A model generated the notes under the pieces. It had not been told where the DNA came from. It ran no database searches and worked only from the letters and a program-made list of their open reading frames with translations. The position numbers and the translations under genes were made by a program. Below, one piece after another: positions 1 to 6,783 of a DNA stretch of 14,529 nt (its first letter is position 1; each line of letters opens with the position of its first letter). The stretch is taken from positions 1 through 14,529 of the forward strand of contig WQXX01000012.1 of assembly GCA_009781535.1 (NCBI GenBank), in the 5' to 3' direction. Source of the stretch: Coriobacteriia bacterium. GTDB lineage: Bacteria > Actinomycetota > Coriobacteriia > Coriobacteriales > UBA8131.

Positions 1-3000
1 GCTAAGCATGCAAGCATCGAGCCCTTCTTCGGAGGGCTGACCGTTACCTTGTATCAGGGATGGGATGGCACGACCGGTACCGTTGTGGCAACGGCAACGA
101 CGGGTGCGACAAGCGGCGCCTATCTGTTCGACAACCTGTATCCGGGCGATTACACGGTGGTCCTCACGCTGCCTGATGGTAGCGGCAACGATTGGTACGT
201 GACGAACACGGGCAAAGACCTTATGGCGAATCCGTCAGAGATCTCTGTGCCCCTGTCGTACAACACGGCATCGACGGACAACATCTTTGGGCTTACGCAG
301 TTGGTGGATATCAGTGGTTTGGTATTCGAAGACAAGAATATCAATGGCGTCATGGATACCGGCGAGTTTGTCATCGATGGCGTTACGATTATCCTTACTC
401 CGGTCAACGTTGGGATTGATGACCTTTTACCCCAGGAATCAAACGGCGATGGGATCTTTGAATTCACCAGACTCGCTCCGGGCACCTATACGCTTGCCTT
501 TGCCGGTGTGCCCGCAGATATGCTTGTAACCATAGCTGACGAAGCAACACTCACGCTCGGGCACAGCACTGCGGTGTTCAACAAAACCACGCAGACATGG
601 ACGCTTACGCTGTGTTCGGATAAGGCAGGGGAGGAATCGCTTGTAATAGATACCGGCTATGCGATGAAAAGCAGCATATCCGGTTATGTCTGGCAGGACT
701 ATAACAACAATACGACAAAGGACGCTAGCGAGTCGTACCACAACAACCTCACCGTTACGCTGTATCAAGACTGGAACGGGACGACGGGCACGCAGATCGC
801 GACAACAGCAACCGATTCAAATGGCGTGTACACCTTCGATGACCTGTATCCAGGCGATTACACGGTGGTGCTCACAAAACCTGGCGTCAACTGGTATGTG
901 ACGAATACGGGCACCAACCTGCTGACCAACCTGCCCGAGATCGACGTAGCTTTGCCATACGACACGCAATCAACCGGGCACAACTTTGGCGTGACACCGC
1001 TTACAACACTGGAAGGCATCGTCTTTGAAGACACGAACAACAATGGCGAGAAGGATGGCAGCGAAGCAGCCATCAGCGGTGTTGTCGCAGTCCTGAACAG
1101 GATAAGCGGCGGTGTGCCGGGTTTTGTGGAGCTGAGGTCGCCTGCTACCGGTTCATTCAATTTCCCTGAGTTGGCTCCTGGCGTCTATGAGCTGAGTTTC
1201 GAGGGCATCCCGGATGGGGAGCTTATCACCACTGCCAACGGTACGACGGTGACGCTGAGTGCAAATGAGGCTGTAACAGCTAAGGCGGTGTTTGACAGCG
1301 CTACAGAGACATGGACGGTTACGATAATCTCCTTTACACCGAGCATCGAGGTCGAAACCGGTTATGTGCAAAAGCACCGCATCTCAGGCACCGTCTGGAA
1401 GGACTCCAACGCCAGTGGCGCATGGGATACAGGCGAACTGTATTTCGAGGGTCAGACGGTCAGTCTGTTCAAGGATTGGGGCGAGGAGACGGCGACTCTG
1501 GTCACAACAACCGCGACCGAATCTGACGGGAGCTATTTCTTCGACAGTTTGTACCCGGGAACCTATACGGTGGTGCTCACGACACCGGACCCGATGCCAA
1601 CACCAACTGACCCAGCGCCGAAAGCCTGGCTGTACACCAATACCGCTGGAGCGAGCATCCACGTTAAAGTGAACCATATATCGGTGGCGTCGAACACCGA
1701 TTACGTTGATTTTGGGCTCACTCAGCTCATGAGCATATCCGGACGTGTGTGGCTTGAGGGCAAGACATCCGGGGCTGACGGGACCTATGACCCGGACTAC
1801 GATACCTTACTGACCACCACGGTCAAGATCAAGGGGCTTGATCCTTGGTGCGACTACCAGACCGAGACGGATATCTCTGTGGTCGATGGCATTTATGTGA
1901 TCACCGGTCTTATCCCCGGTCGCTACGAGGTGCGTTTTGTGGATGAAGCATACGAGGAACTCGTGCTCTCGAACTCCTTTGTTCCTTATTCGAGCGGAGA
2001 CGGCAAGGTAAGCTTTGATTCCGATTATGCTGCGCGCAAGTGGAGTATCCAGAGGTATTCGGGCTACGACCAGAAGAACATCGACTTTGCCCTGTCTAAT
2101 ATGTCCGTCCTGCGCGGTTTTGTCTGGCACGACGTTAACGCTGATGGTATACGGTATAACGATCTGCGTCCGGGTCATACCGGCACCGAGCCGGGCCTTG
2201 AGAATATCGGGATCACTATCTATAGGAGCACAGACGAGGGTTTGACCTATCTGCCGACACCGGTGACAGAAGCTGGTTTTGCAACCGCAAGCGATGGCAG
2301 CTTTATGATCAGCGGCATCGGGATAGGCTATTATAAAGTTGTGGTTACCGTACCCACCACCGGCAACGGTTGGGGTGTTACGAACACCGTCGGGTATGTG
2401 ACCGAGCTCATTGTCCATGTCGATAAGCTCAGCCAGTCGTATTCCGCGAACTTCGGTCTTGTGGAATACATCACGATCGCCGGCGCTGTGTGGCAGGAAA
2501 ACGACGCCAGCGGCGTGTATGGCGACAACCCAAGCGACGAGTATATCCCCACCCATCCGGTTGCGGTGTACCGAGACGGCGTGCTGCTGAAAAGCCTGAC
2601 GACGGATACAGAAGGCACGTATGCGATCACGGCTGCCGACAAGGTGTATCCGGGATCCTTCAAGATCGTCTTTGATGCTTTGGCGGGGCATTTTGTCTCA
2701 TATGCGGCGGAAGGCTTTGATGCTGATGAACTTGCCTGGACGGCGTTTACGCTCTTTTCCGGTGATTCTGTCGTTGATAAGGATTGCTCATTCACGCCTG
2801 CGCGTATTATCTCGGGCACGGTCTGGCATGACCATGATGCGAATGCAGCGCAAGATAGTGGGGATGAGTATCTTGAGGGCATGGTCATCAGGCTGTTGAA
2901 AAAGGATTCCAGTGGTGCGTATCAAAGCGTATCCGACGTTGCTGATGTGACAACCGGCGTAGACGGCTATTTCGAGTTTACAGACCTTGTGCCGGGCGAT

Positions 3001-4644
3001 TACCGGACAGTCGTTGTCAATGGGGATGACTACCTGCGGACCAATCCAGCCTCCGGTCAGACATACGAGGACCGTTATATGGACTACGTGTTGGGCGGCA
3101 ATGTGGATACTATCCCTGCTGACCCCAGCTTTGCTTTGGCGCTGCCCATCACGCTTTCCGGATTATCCTTCATCGACAAGACCTCAAGCGGCGTCTATGA
3201 GTCCGGTGTTGATGAGCCGGTGTCTGTGCCTTTTACCGTGCATCGTGATTCTCCTGATGCGACGAGCATCATCGACTCTGCGACGAATGGGAGCGGTGTC
3301 CATTCGAACCATGCATATGGCTTGCCCCGCCTGTTGCCGGGAACCTATACCGTGACCTTCTATCCGTTAAGCGGTCATGTGGTCTCAAACAGCCACACGT
3401 CTTTTGAGTTGGCGACACTCACGTGGACGGTCACGTTGACCTCCGGGCAGACGGCGGATTATCTTGATGTGGGTTATGCGCGCTCGTCGTATCTCATAAC
3501 GGGATTTGTCTGGATCGATGAGAACGGCAACGCCGTGATAGATACAGGCGAAGGTCATTTTGCGCTGACGGACGGTGTTGTGGTTACGGCTTCTCATCCA
3601 GTGTATGGCACTGTCTATGCGACGGTAGGAGATGACGGAAGGTTCGAGTTCGAACTCGAGTATCCGGGCGCGTACACCATCTCGGCAGCCTTGCCCGGGG
3701 ATTATGAGGTGACGAACCGCGCCGCGCCGTACGACAGGGATACCGATACCTTTACGGTAACGCTGACCTATGAGGCGCCGGTGCAGCATCTTGACATCGG
3801 CGCGGCGCTGCCCGTAACCGTGTCTGGGCAATTGTTCTGGGATATCAATGCCAATGGCATCTGGGAGCCGGCATCAGGTGAAGGCGTGCTTGCCAACTGT
3901 GATATCCAATTGATCGGTGCGATGGGTTATGTCGAAGCGCAGGTGCAGACCAACTCCAATGGCGAGTACTTCTTCCCCAAACTCAAACCCGGTGATTACA
4001 CCGTTCTCTTGCCTGCTCCGCCCTCGCCTGCGACCTTCTTCACAGGCTACAACGGCGCAAACCCGCCGGCAGCAGACATCAGCTCCTTTAACGACCACAC
4101 CGGCATCTGGGAGCTGCATGTGGCATCAGACGTCATCAACGCCAGCAGCGGCTACCATACGCCGTCGCAGATTGCTGGCACCTTGTTCGACGAGACCAAC
4201 AAGGTGTTGCTGCCAGACCATGAGGTCGATCTCTACAAGAAGAACACCCTTGGGGATTTCGAGCTTTGGATGAGCGACGTCACAGGCTCCGCTGGTGAGT
4301 ACTCCTTCTTCCCGCTGACCGTTGGCGAGTATCAGTTGCGTGTGAGCATTCCTGAAGGGTTCAGCAAGACGACCGGCTCCTCCGGTGAGCAGAGCGGTAG
4401 CGTGGTTGTCATCGGTGTTGTTATCGACAGCATGGGGCAGGAGCTCATCGAGCAGACCGACGTCGTGCGACCTGCCGATGACACGGGCGGCACAGATCCA
4501 CGACGCTTCCCGCAGACAGGCGATTTCTTTGGTTTCTGGTTGCCTCTCCTGCTCATGGCTGGCGCTTTATGCATGCTCGGAACGGCAATCTGGCTGAGAA
4601 GACCTCCCCGCAAGTCCTCCCGGACAACGAGCCTGTTGAAGTAA
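1..4644 (+). CDS. Large cell-wall-anchored adhesin with SdrD/Cna-B-like repeats (5' end missing)
   Basis: The frame is open from base 1 to the TAA at 4642-4644 (1547 visible residues), so the N-terminus and signal peptide lie upstream. The TTG at 49 is an internal codon, not a start. The protein is a string of about 13 beta-sandwich modules of 110-125 residues. They begin with motifs such as SGYVWQDYNNN or EGIVFEDTNNNG, followed by acidic D-x-N-x-(N)G-x-x-D-x-GE segments (the calcium-binding style of SdrD B repeats), and contain YPGDYTVVLT or APGVYELSF near the end of each module, as in Cna-B/SpaA-type stalk domains. The C-terminus has FPQTGD (4507-4524), a hydrophobic stretch and an Arg/Lys-rich tail, a sortase-type anchor. 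Established knowledge: such proteins are extended, wall-anchored stalks or adhesins. The binding domain would normally be at the missing N-terminus, so the ligand cannot be inferred. No sortase gene is in the window. Confidence 0.9.
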   Translation, partial: AKHASIEPFFGGLTVTLYQGWDGTTGTVVATATTGATSGAYLFDNLYPGDYTVVLTLPDGSGNDWYVTNTGKDLMANPSEISVPLSYNTASTDNIFGLTQLVDISGLVFEDKNINGVMDTGEFVIDGVTIILTPVNVGIDDLLPQESNGDGIFEFTRLAPGTYTLAFAGVPADMLVTIADEATLTLGHSTAVFNKTTQTWTLTLCSDKAGEESLVIDTGYAMKSSISGYVWQDYNNNTTKDASESYHNNLTVTLYQDWNGTTGTQIATTATDSNGVYTFDDLYPGDYTVVLTKPGVNWYVTNTGTNLLTNLPEIDVALPYDTQSTGHNFGVTPLTTLEGIVFEDTNNNGEKDGSEAAISGVVAVLNRISGGVPGFVELRSPATGSFNFPELAPGVYELSFEGIPDGELITTANGTTVTLSANEAVTAKAVFDSATETWTVTIISFTPSIEVETGYVQKHRISGTVWKDSNASGAWDTGELYFEGQTVSLFKDWGEETATLVTTTATESDGSYFFDSLYPGTYTVVLTTPDPMPTPTDPAPKAWLYTNTAGASIHVKVNHISVASNTDYVDFGLTQLMSISGRVWLEGKTSGADGTYDPDYDTLLTTTVKIKGLDPWCDYQTETDISVVDGIYVITGLIPGRYEVRFVDEAYEELVLSNSFVPYSSGDGKVSFDSDYAARKWSIQRYSGYDQKNIDFALSNMSVLRGFVWHDVNADGIRYNDLRPGHTGTEPGLENIGITIYRSTDEGLTYLPTPVTEAGFATASDGSFMISGIGIGYYKVVVTVPTTGNGWGVTNTVGYVTELIVHVDKLSQSYSANFGLVEYITIAGAVWQENDASGVYGDNPSDEYIPTHPVAVYRDGVLLKSLTTDTEGTYAITAADKVYPGSFKIVFDALAGHFVSYAAEGFDADELAWTAFTLFSGDSVVDKDCSFTPARIISGTVWHDHDANAAQDSGDEYLEGMVIRLLKKDSSGAYQSVSDVADVTTGVDGYFEFTDLVPGDYRTVVVNGDDYLRTNPASGQTYEDRYMDYVLGGNVDTIPADPSFALALPITLSGLSFIDKTSSGVYESGVDEPVSVPFTVHRDSPDATSIIDSATNGSGVHSNHAYGLPRLLPGTYTVTFYPLSGHVVSNSHTSFELATLTWTVTLTSGQTADYLDVGYARSSYLITGFVWIDENGNAVIDTGEGHFALTDGVVVTASHPVYGTVYATVGDDGRFEFELEYPGAYTISAALPGDYEVTNRAAPYDRDTDTFTVTLTYEAPVQHLDIGAALPVTVSGQLFWDINANGIWEPASGEGVLANCDIQLIGAMGYVEAQVQTNSNGEYFFPKLKPGDYTVLLPAPPSPATFFTGYNGANPPAADISSFNDHTGIWELHVASDVINASSGYHTPSQIAGTLFDETNKVLLPDHEVDLYKKNTLGDFELWMSDVTGSAGEYSFFPLTVGEYQLRVSIPEGFSKTTGSSGEQSGSVVVIGVVIDSMGQELIEQTDVVRPADDTGGTDPRRFPQTGDFFGFWLPLLLMAGALCMLGTAIWLRRPPRKSSRTTSLLK
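304..4440 (+). repeat. Six tandem two-domain supermodules (B+A) inside the adhesin
   Basis: The adhesin modules alternate between two kinds. B modules end in motifs like DTGYA or ETGYV and carry LAPGxYxLxF. A modules end in NFGVTPL or DFGLTQL and carry LYPGDYTVVLT. B modules start near 304, 1003, 1729, 2470, 3145 and 3811; A modules start near 673, 1375, 2101, 2803, 3487 and 4162. A partial A module fills 1-303. One B+A unit is therefore about 630-740 bp. The final A module (from 4162) is the most degenerate: its opening motif reads AGTLFDETNK. Boundaries were read by eye and are good to roughly 10 residues. Confidence 0.75.
4507..4644 (+). other. Sortase-type sorting signal of the adhesin (FPQTGD, membrane segment, basic tail)
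   Basis: FPQTGD is followed by about 25 hydrophobic residues (FFGFWLPLLLMAGALCML and on) and the basic tail RRPPRKSSRTTSLLK. The order motif, hydrophobic helix, positive tail is that of LPXTG substrates. Position 1 of the motif is Phe instead of Leu. The region just before it (VRPADDTGGTDPRR) is a short polar linker typical of wall-spanning sequence. Confidence 0.85.
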
Positions 4645-4653
4645 CATCATGTT

Positions 4654-4710
4654 GCTCCAGACTTGATCTGGAGCCTATAAGTGTTTGTCACCCCGGGCTC
4701 GATCCGGGGT
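4654..4710 (+). repeat. Two short hairpins with a shared loop plan and different stems
   Basis: Two 21-bp inverted repeats at 4654-4674 and 4690-4710 each have a 7-bp stem and a 7-nt loop. The first stem is GCTCCAG/CTGGAGC with loop ACTTGAT; the second is ACCCCGG/CCGGGGT with loop GCTCGAT. The stem bases differ but pairing is kept. Hairpins with this loop (C-T-T-G-A-T or C-T-C-G-A-T between complementary arms, followed by C-T) resemble REP-like intergenic palindromes found in many bacteria. They start 10 bp after the adhesin stop codon and lack a T-tract, so they are not clear intrinsic terminators, though they could protect mRNA 3' ends. Confidence 0.75.
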
Positions 4711-4737
4711 CTATCAGGGTGCTTCTAGGATGATTGC

Positions 4738-4906
4738 GTGTGTTGTCCGAAAAGCCAATGCATCGGTAATCGTATCTTGCGTGTGTCCGACAGAAAACCG
4801 GTGTATCGGTTTCCATGTCGCTCCAGACTTGATCTGGAGCCTAGAGGTGGATTGCCAGGATTCCTGCGTGTGTCCGACAGAAAACCGGTGTATTGGCAAC
4901 CGTATC
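4738..4906 (+). repeat. 39-bp intergenic repeat family, three units with one embedded hairpin
   Basis: Three 39-bp units lie at 4738-4776, 4781-4819 and 4868-4906. They share GTGTGTCCGACAGAAAACC followed by a G/T-rich part and end in CGTATC or CATGTC. The second unit runs directly into a hairpin at 4820-4840 (stem GCTCCAG/CTGGAGC), then a 27-bp linker leads to the third. The same order of unit, hairpin, linker and unit recurs at 8153-8277. The reading frames through here have no ribosome site and repeat the same peptide because the DNA repeats, so this is not coding. Confidence 0.8.
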
Positions 4907-4961
4907 AGCGTTTCCGTCGATTACTGCATCTGTGCATACACAAAATTCGTACACATTGTCG

Positions 4962-4990
4962 TTTCTTTTACGTTGCCAAAGTGTTACTAT
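4962..4990 (+). promoter_or_regulatory. Predicted promoter of secreted protein A
   Basis: A -10 like TACTAT at 4985-4990 lies 17 bp after a weak -35 like TTTCTT at 4962-4967. Every base of it is conserved in the second cassette (8336-8364). Transcription would start near 4997. The -35 is poor, so an activator or another sigma factor is possible. Confidence 0.45.
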
Positions 4991-4996
4991 GGCCTC

Positions 4997-5109
4997 AGGC
5001 GTTTCTGACGGCTTTATTCGCTATGGGAAGATGTGGTTTTCTGGAAGAAAACCTGAAAGCATGTAACCAACACGACAGCGGGAAGACAAGGGACTCAGGA
5101 GGAACAACA
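4997..5109 (+). promoter_or_regulatory. Highly conserved 5' leader of secreted protein A (candidate structured RNA)
   Basis: A leader of about 113 nt precedes the start codon. From 4961 to 5102 it differs from the leader of the paralogue at only one base. It contains a perfect 7-bp stem GGTTTTC/GAAAACC with a 5-nt loop at 5035-5053, which can be extended by ATGT (5031-5034) pairing with GCAT (5059-5062) across a TGAAA bulge. TCAGG next to the ribosome site (5095-5099) could instead pair with CCTGA at 5052-5056. I do not recognise it as a known riboswitch class. A strong site AGGAGG at 5097-5102 ends it. Confidence 0.5.
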
Positions 5110-6468
5110 ATGCGTACCAGGGTAAAAAGGATCGTATCCGTACTACTTGCTCTGACATTGGCGATGATGATGCTGGTGGCTATGCCCACCAAGGCGTTCG
5201 CGGCATCCCCACCGGATGTGACTGCAGGCGACGTCTGCGCTATCGTAAACGATGGGGGAGATGATGTTGGCTATGCAAGCCTTGCGCTTGCAGGGGCTGC
5301 TGTTACAGATGGCTGTGTCGTCTATTTGCTTGCCAATATCGATGAGGACACCCTCCCGATTGACCTTGCAGACTTTCAATTAACCATTAACCTCAACGGC
5401 TTCGACTTGAAGGTAGAATGCATCACCGTTGACGAGGAAAGCTCGCTTACCATCACCAACAGCAAACCTGCAATCGGTGGCGACATTACTGCCAGCTATA
5501 TCGATGTATTAGGCGGCTATCTGGAGATCGACACAGGTGGCAATACTATCTTCTTGGAGCATGAGGTCTATGCTGTGGACGGTGCAAAGGTCTTCATCAC
5601 CGCGAACATCGAGTCGATCGATGGTTATTGTGTTCGTGCCGAAGATGATGGCACCGAGGTGACAGTCTTCGGCAATCTCACCTCCGTCGATGACGCTTGC
5701 ATCTACGCAGAAAATGGTGCGCTTGTGACCGTCTTTGGCAACCTTGAAGGCTTGCTTGGGGTTGCTGCCAGAAATGAGGGGACAGTTGTAAAGGTATACG
5801 GCAACATCGAGGCTGTAGCCGGAATCTCAGCAGCTGATGGCGCATACGTATATCTTGAAGGCAATATCACTGCAGCTTGGATAGGGGTTGAGGCAACTTT
5901 TCTTGCTGTTGTAGAAGTTGTCGGCAATATATCGGTGATAGCCGATGATACAATAGTTGCTGTCGCTGGGTTTTTATCCGGCGTTGCGGTGGCGGAGTTC
6001 GGCGAGGTATTCATCAATGGTGATATAACGGTAGAGGGCGATGGCGGAATCGGCGTTTTTTGCATGATTGGAAAAGTGACAGTAGAAGGCAAGATCGTTG
6101 CTGAGGGCTACGTCGCGTTCATTGATTTCAGCTTGCTTGATCCATTGAATCCTCCTGCATCTCCACTCGATCTTCTTGTCATCAAGACCGTCGCGGATAA
6201 CGACGCGACGTCGTTAAAAACCGACTATCTGCAATACAGTATGGAGATCGATCCAGAACTCGCGGATGCGCTTTTTGGTGAATTACCTGAAGGTTTTCCC
6301 ACTGAATTATTAGATGACCTCACCTCATACGTTTGGGTAAGGGATACCACTCCACCGACCGGTGACAGCATGGGTATGATCGTCATGATGACCGCGCTTT
6401 CCTTGTTGGCTCTCGGCGTGCTGTGCCTGCTTGTCTGGAGGAAGCGCCAGCAGGTAACGGCCTACTAA
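5110..6468 (+). CDS. Secreted beta-helix-like protein A with TPPTGD sorting signal
   Basis: This 452-residue protein starts at the ATG 7 bp after AGGAGG; an in-frame extension to 4738 is repeat sequence and is rejected. Residues 1-31 are a signal peptide: basic MRTRVKRI, hydrophobic core, and AFA before the predicted cut at 31/32. Residues about 40-90 (GYASLALAGAA, then VYLLANI and INLNGFDL) match the pattern at the front of many secreted parallel beta-helix proteins. The middle holds rungs centred on (F/Y/E/V)-G-N-(L/I) at residues about 187, 209, 230, 250 and 271, roughly 21 residues per turn. TPPTGD (6349-6366) is followed by a membrane helix and the tail WRKRQQ. I infer a surface-attached beta-solenoid adhesin or structural protein. 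No catalytic residues of a polysaccharide lyase are recognisable. The gene has its own promoter and terminator. Confidence 0.87.
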   Translation: MRTRVKRIVSVLLALTLAMMMLVAMPTKAFAASPPDVTAGDVCAIVNDGGDDVGYASLALAGAAVTDGCVVYLLANIDEDTLPIDLADFQLTINLNGFDLKVECITVDEESSLTITNSKPAIGGDITASYIDVLGGYLEIDTGGNTIFLEHEVYAVDGAKVFITANIESIDGYCVRAEDDGTEVTVFGNLTSVDDACIYAENGALVTVFGNLEGLLGVAARNEGTVVKVYGNIEAVAGISAADGAYVYLEGNITAAWIGVEATFLAVVEVVGNISVIADDTIVAVAGFLSGVAVAEFGEVFINGDITVEGDGGIGVFCMIGKVTVEGKIVAEGYVAFIDFSLLDPLNPPASPLDLLVIKTVADNDATSLKTDYLQYSMEIDPELADALFGELPEGFPTELLDDLTSYVWVRDTTPPTGDSMGMIVMMTALSLLALGVLCLLVWRKRQQVTAY

Positions 6469-6476
6469 TTCTTTAG

Positions 6477-6550
6477 ATTTGGGGAGCCGCCCCGGGCTTG
6501 TGCTAAAGGATTCAGCACAAGCCCGGGGCGGCTTTCGTTTTTCCCCAAAT
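6477..6550 (+). terminator. Strong intrinsic terminator after protein A
   Basis: A perfect 20-bp stem (6485-6504 with 6514-6533, loop of 9 nt) is followed by TTTCGTTTTT. An outer pair ATTTGGGG (6477-6484) and CCCCAAAT (6543-6550) encloses the stem and the T-tract, so the whole 74 bp is a nested palindrome. Because of the A-rich outer arm it could also work on the opposite strand. Confidence 0.9.
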
Positions 6551-6670
6551 GCGCAGACTTGAGGCGGCACTCAGAGTGGCAGAAGGGGGTCGTCCTCTTC
6601 TGTCACCCAAAACCCCTGCTATGTCACCGTGGTGCGTTGCACCTTAGAAGCACCTGAAGAATACCAAACC
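6551..6670. other. Gene-free stretch between terminator and ATPase control region
   Basis: I see no gene here. The only structures are a poor inverted repeat around 6578-6602 and a small one (GGTGC/GCACC) at 6631-6643. Neither has a T-tract or a recognisable function. Confidence 0.5.
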
Positions 6671-6769
6671 CTTGATTCCGTGCAGAATAACGTAACAAAA
6701 ACTCTTGAAATCGTGTAGAATGGCATGGTATAAACACTTGAAACCGTGTATAATGCGACGTAAAACGCG
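6671..6769 (+). repeat. Three phased 33-bp direct repeats upstream of the ATPase gene
   Basis: Three 18-bp boxes begin at 6671, 6704 and 6737, exactly 33 bp apart: CTTGATTCCGTGCAGAAT, CTTGAAATCGTGTAGAAT and CTTGAAACCGTGTATAAT. Similarity continues weakly into the 15-bp gaps (GTA and A-rich blocks). The spacing is close to three turns of DNA, so a protein bound to each box would lie on about the same face. The array ends 14 bp before the ATPase start and overlaps its likely promoter, which suggests autoregulation or a binding array. Function is inferred. Confidence 0.8.
6705..6734 (+). promoter_or_regulatory. Predicted ATPase promoter inside the repeat array
   Basis: TTGAAA at 6705-6710 and TATAAA at 6729-6734 are separated by 18 bp. 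The -35 is part of the middle box and the -10 is in the gap between boxes two and three. A second -10-like TATAAT lies in box three (6749-6754) without a good -35. Either would give a short leader. Confidence 0.5.
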
Positions 6770-6783
6770 AGAAAGGATTGCAG

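Larger units (their letters stand above)
4781..6468 (+). repeat. Left copy of a duplicated cassette (repeat block, promoter, leader, secreted protein gene)
   Basis: This stretch is the left copy of a duplication whose right copy is 8153-9795. Similarity begins in the 39-bp repeats, continues through hairpin, promoter and leader, and runs through the whole gene. It is strongest in the promoter/leader (4961-5102 against 8335-8476, one mismatch at 5070), the signal peptide and the last 40 codons, and weakest in the middle of the coding region. The sequences after the stop codons differ apart from both having terminators with a similar GC-rich core. Confidence 0.85.

Noticed and set aside
1807..2691. 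294-codon frame on the minus strand inside the adhesin
   Set aside because: It lies opposite a convincing repeat-domain coding region, shows no domain and has no ribosome site. Long antisense frames are expected opposite this codon usage.
4685..5109. Open frames through the intergenic repeats, including an N-terminal extension of protein A to 4738
   Set aside because: They translate the 39-bp repeats into repeated Cys-rich peptides, have no ribosome site and run through the promoter. The ATG at 5110 has AGGAGG and a proper signal peptide.
4997..5109. Cyclic di-GMP, cyclic di-AMP or cobalamin riboswitch in the leader
   Set aside because: I looked for the conserved core sequences of these classes and did not find them; the leader is left as unclassified.
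6671..6769. CRISPR array
   Set aside because: There are only three imperfect boxes, with 15-bp gaps that are themselves similar; there are no unique spacers and no cas genes nearby.
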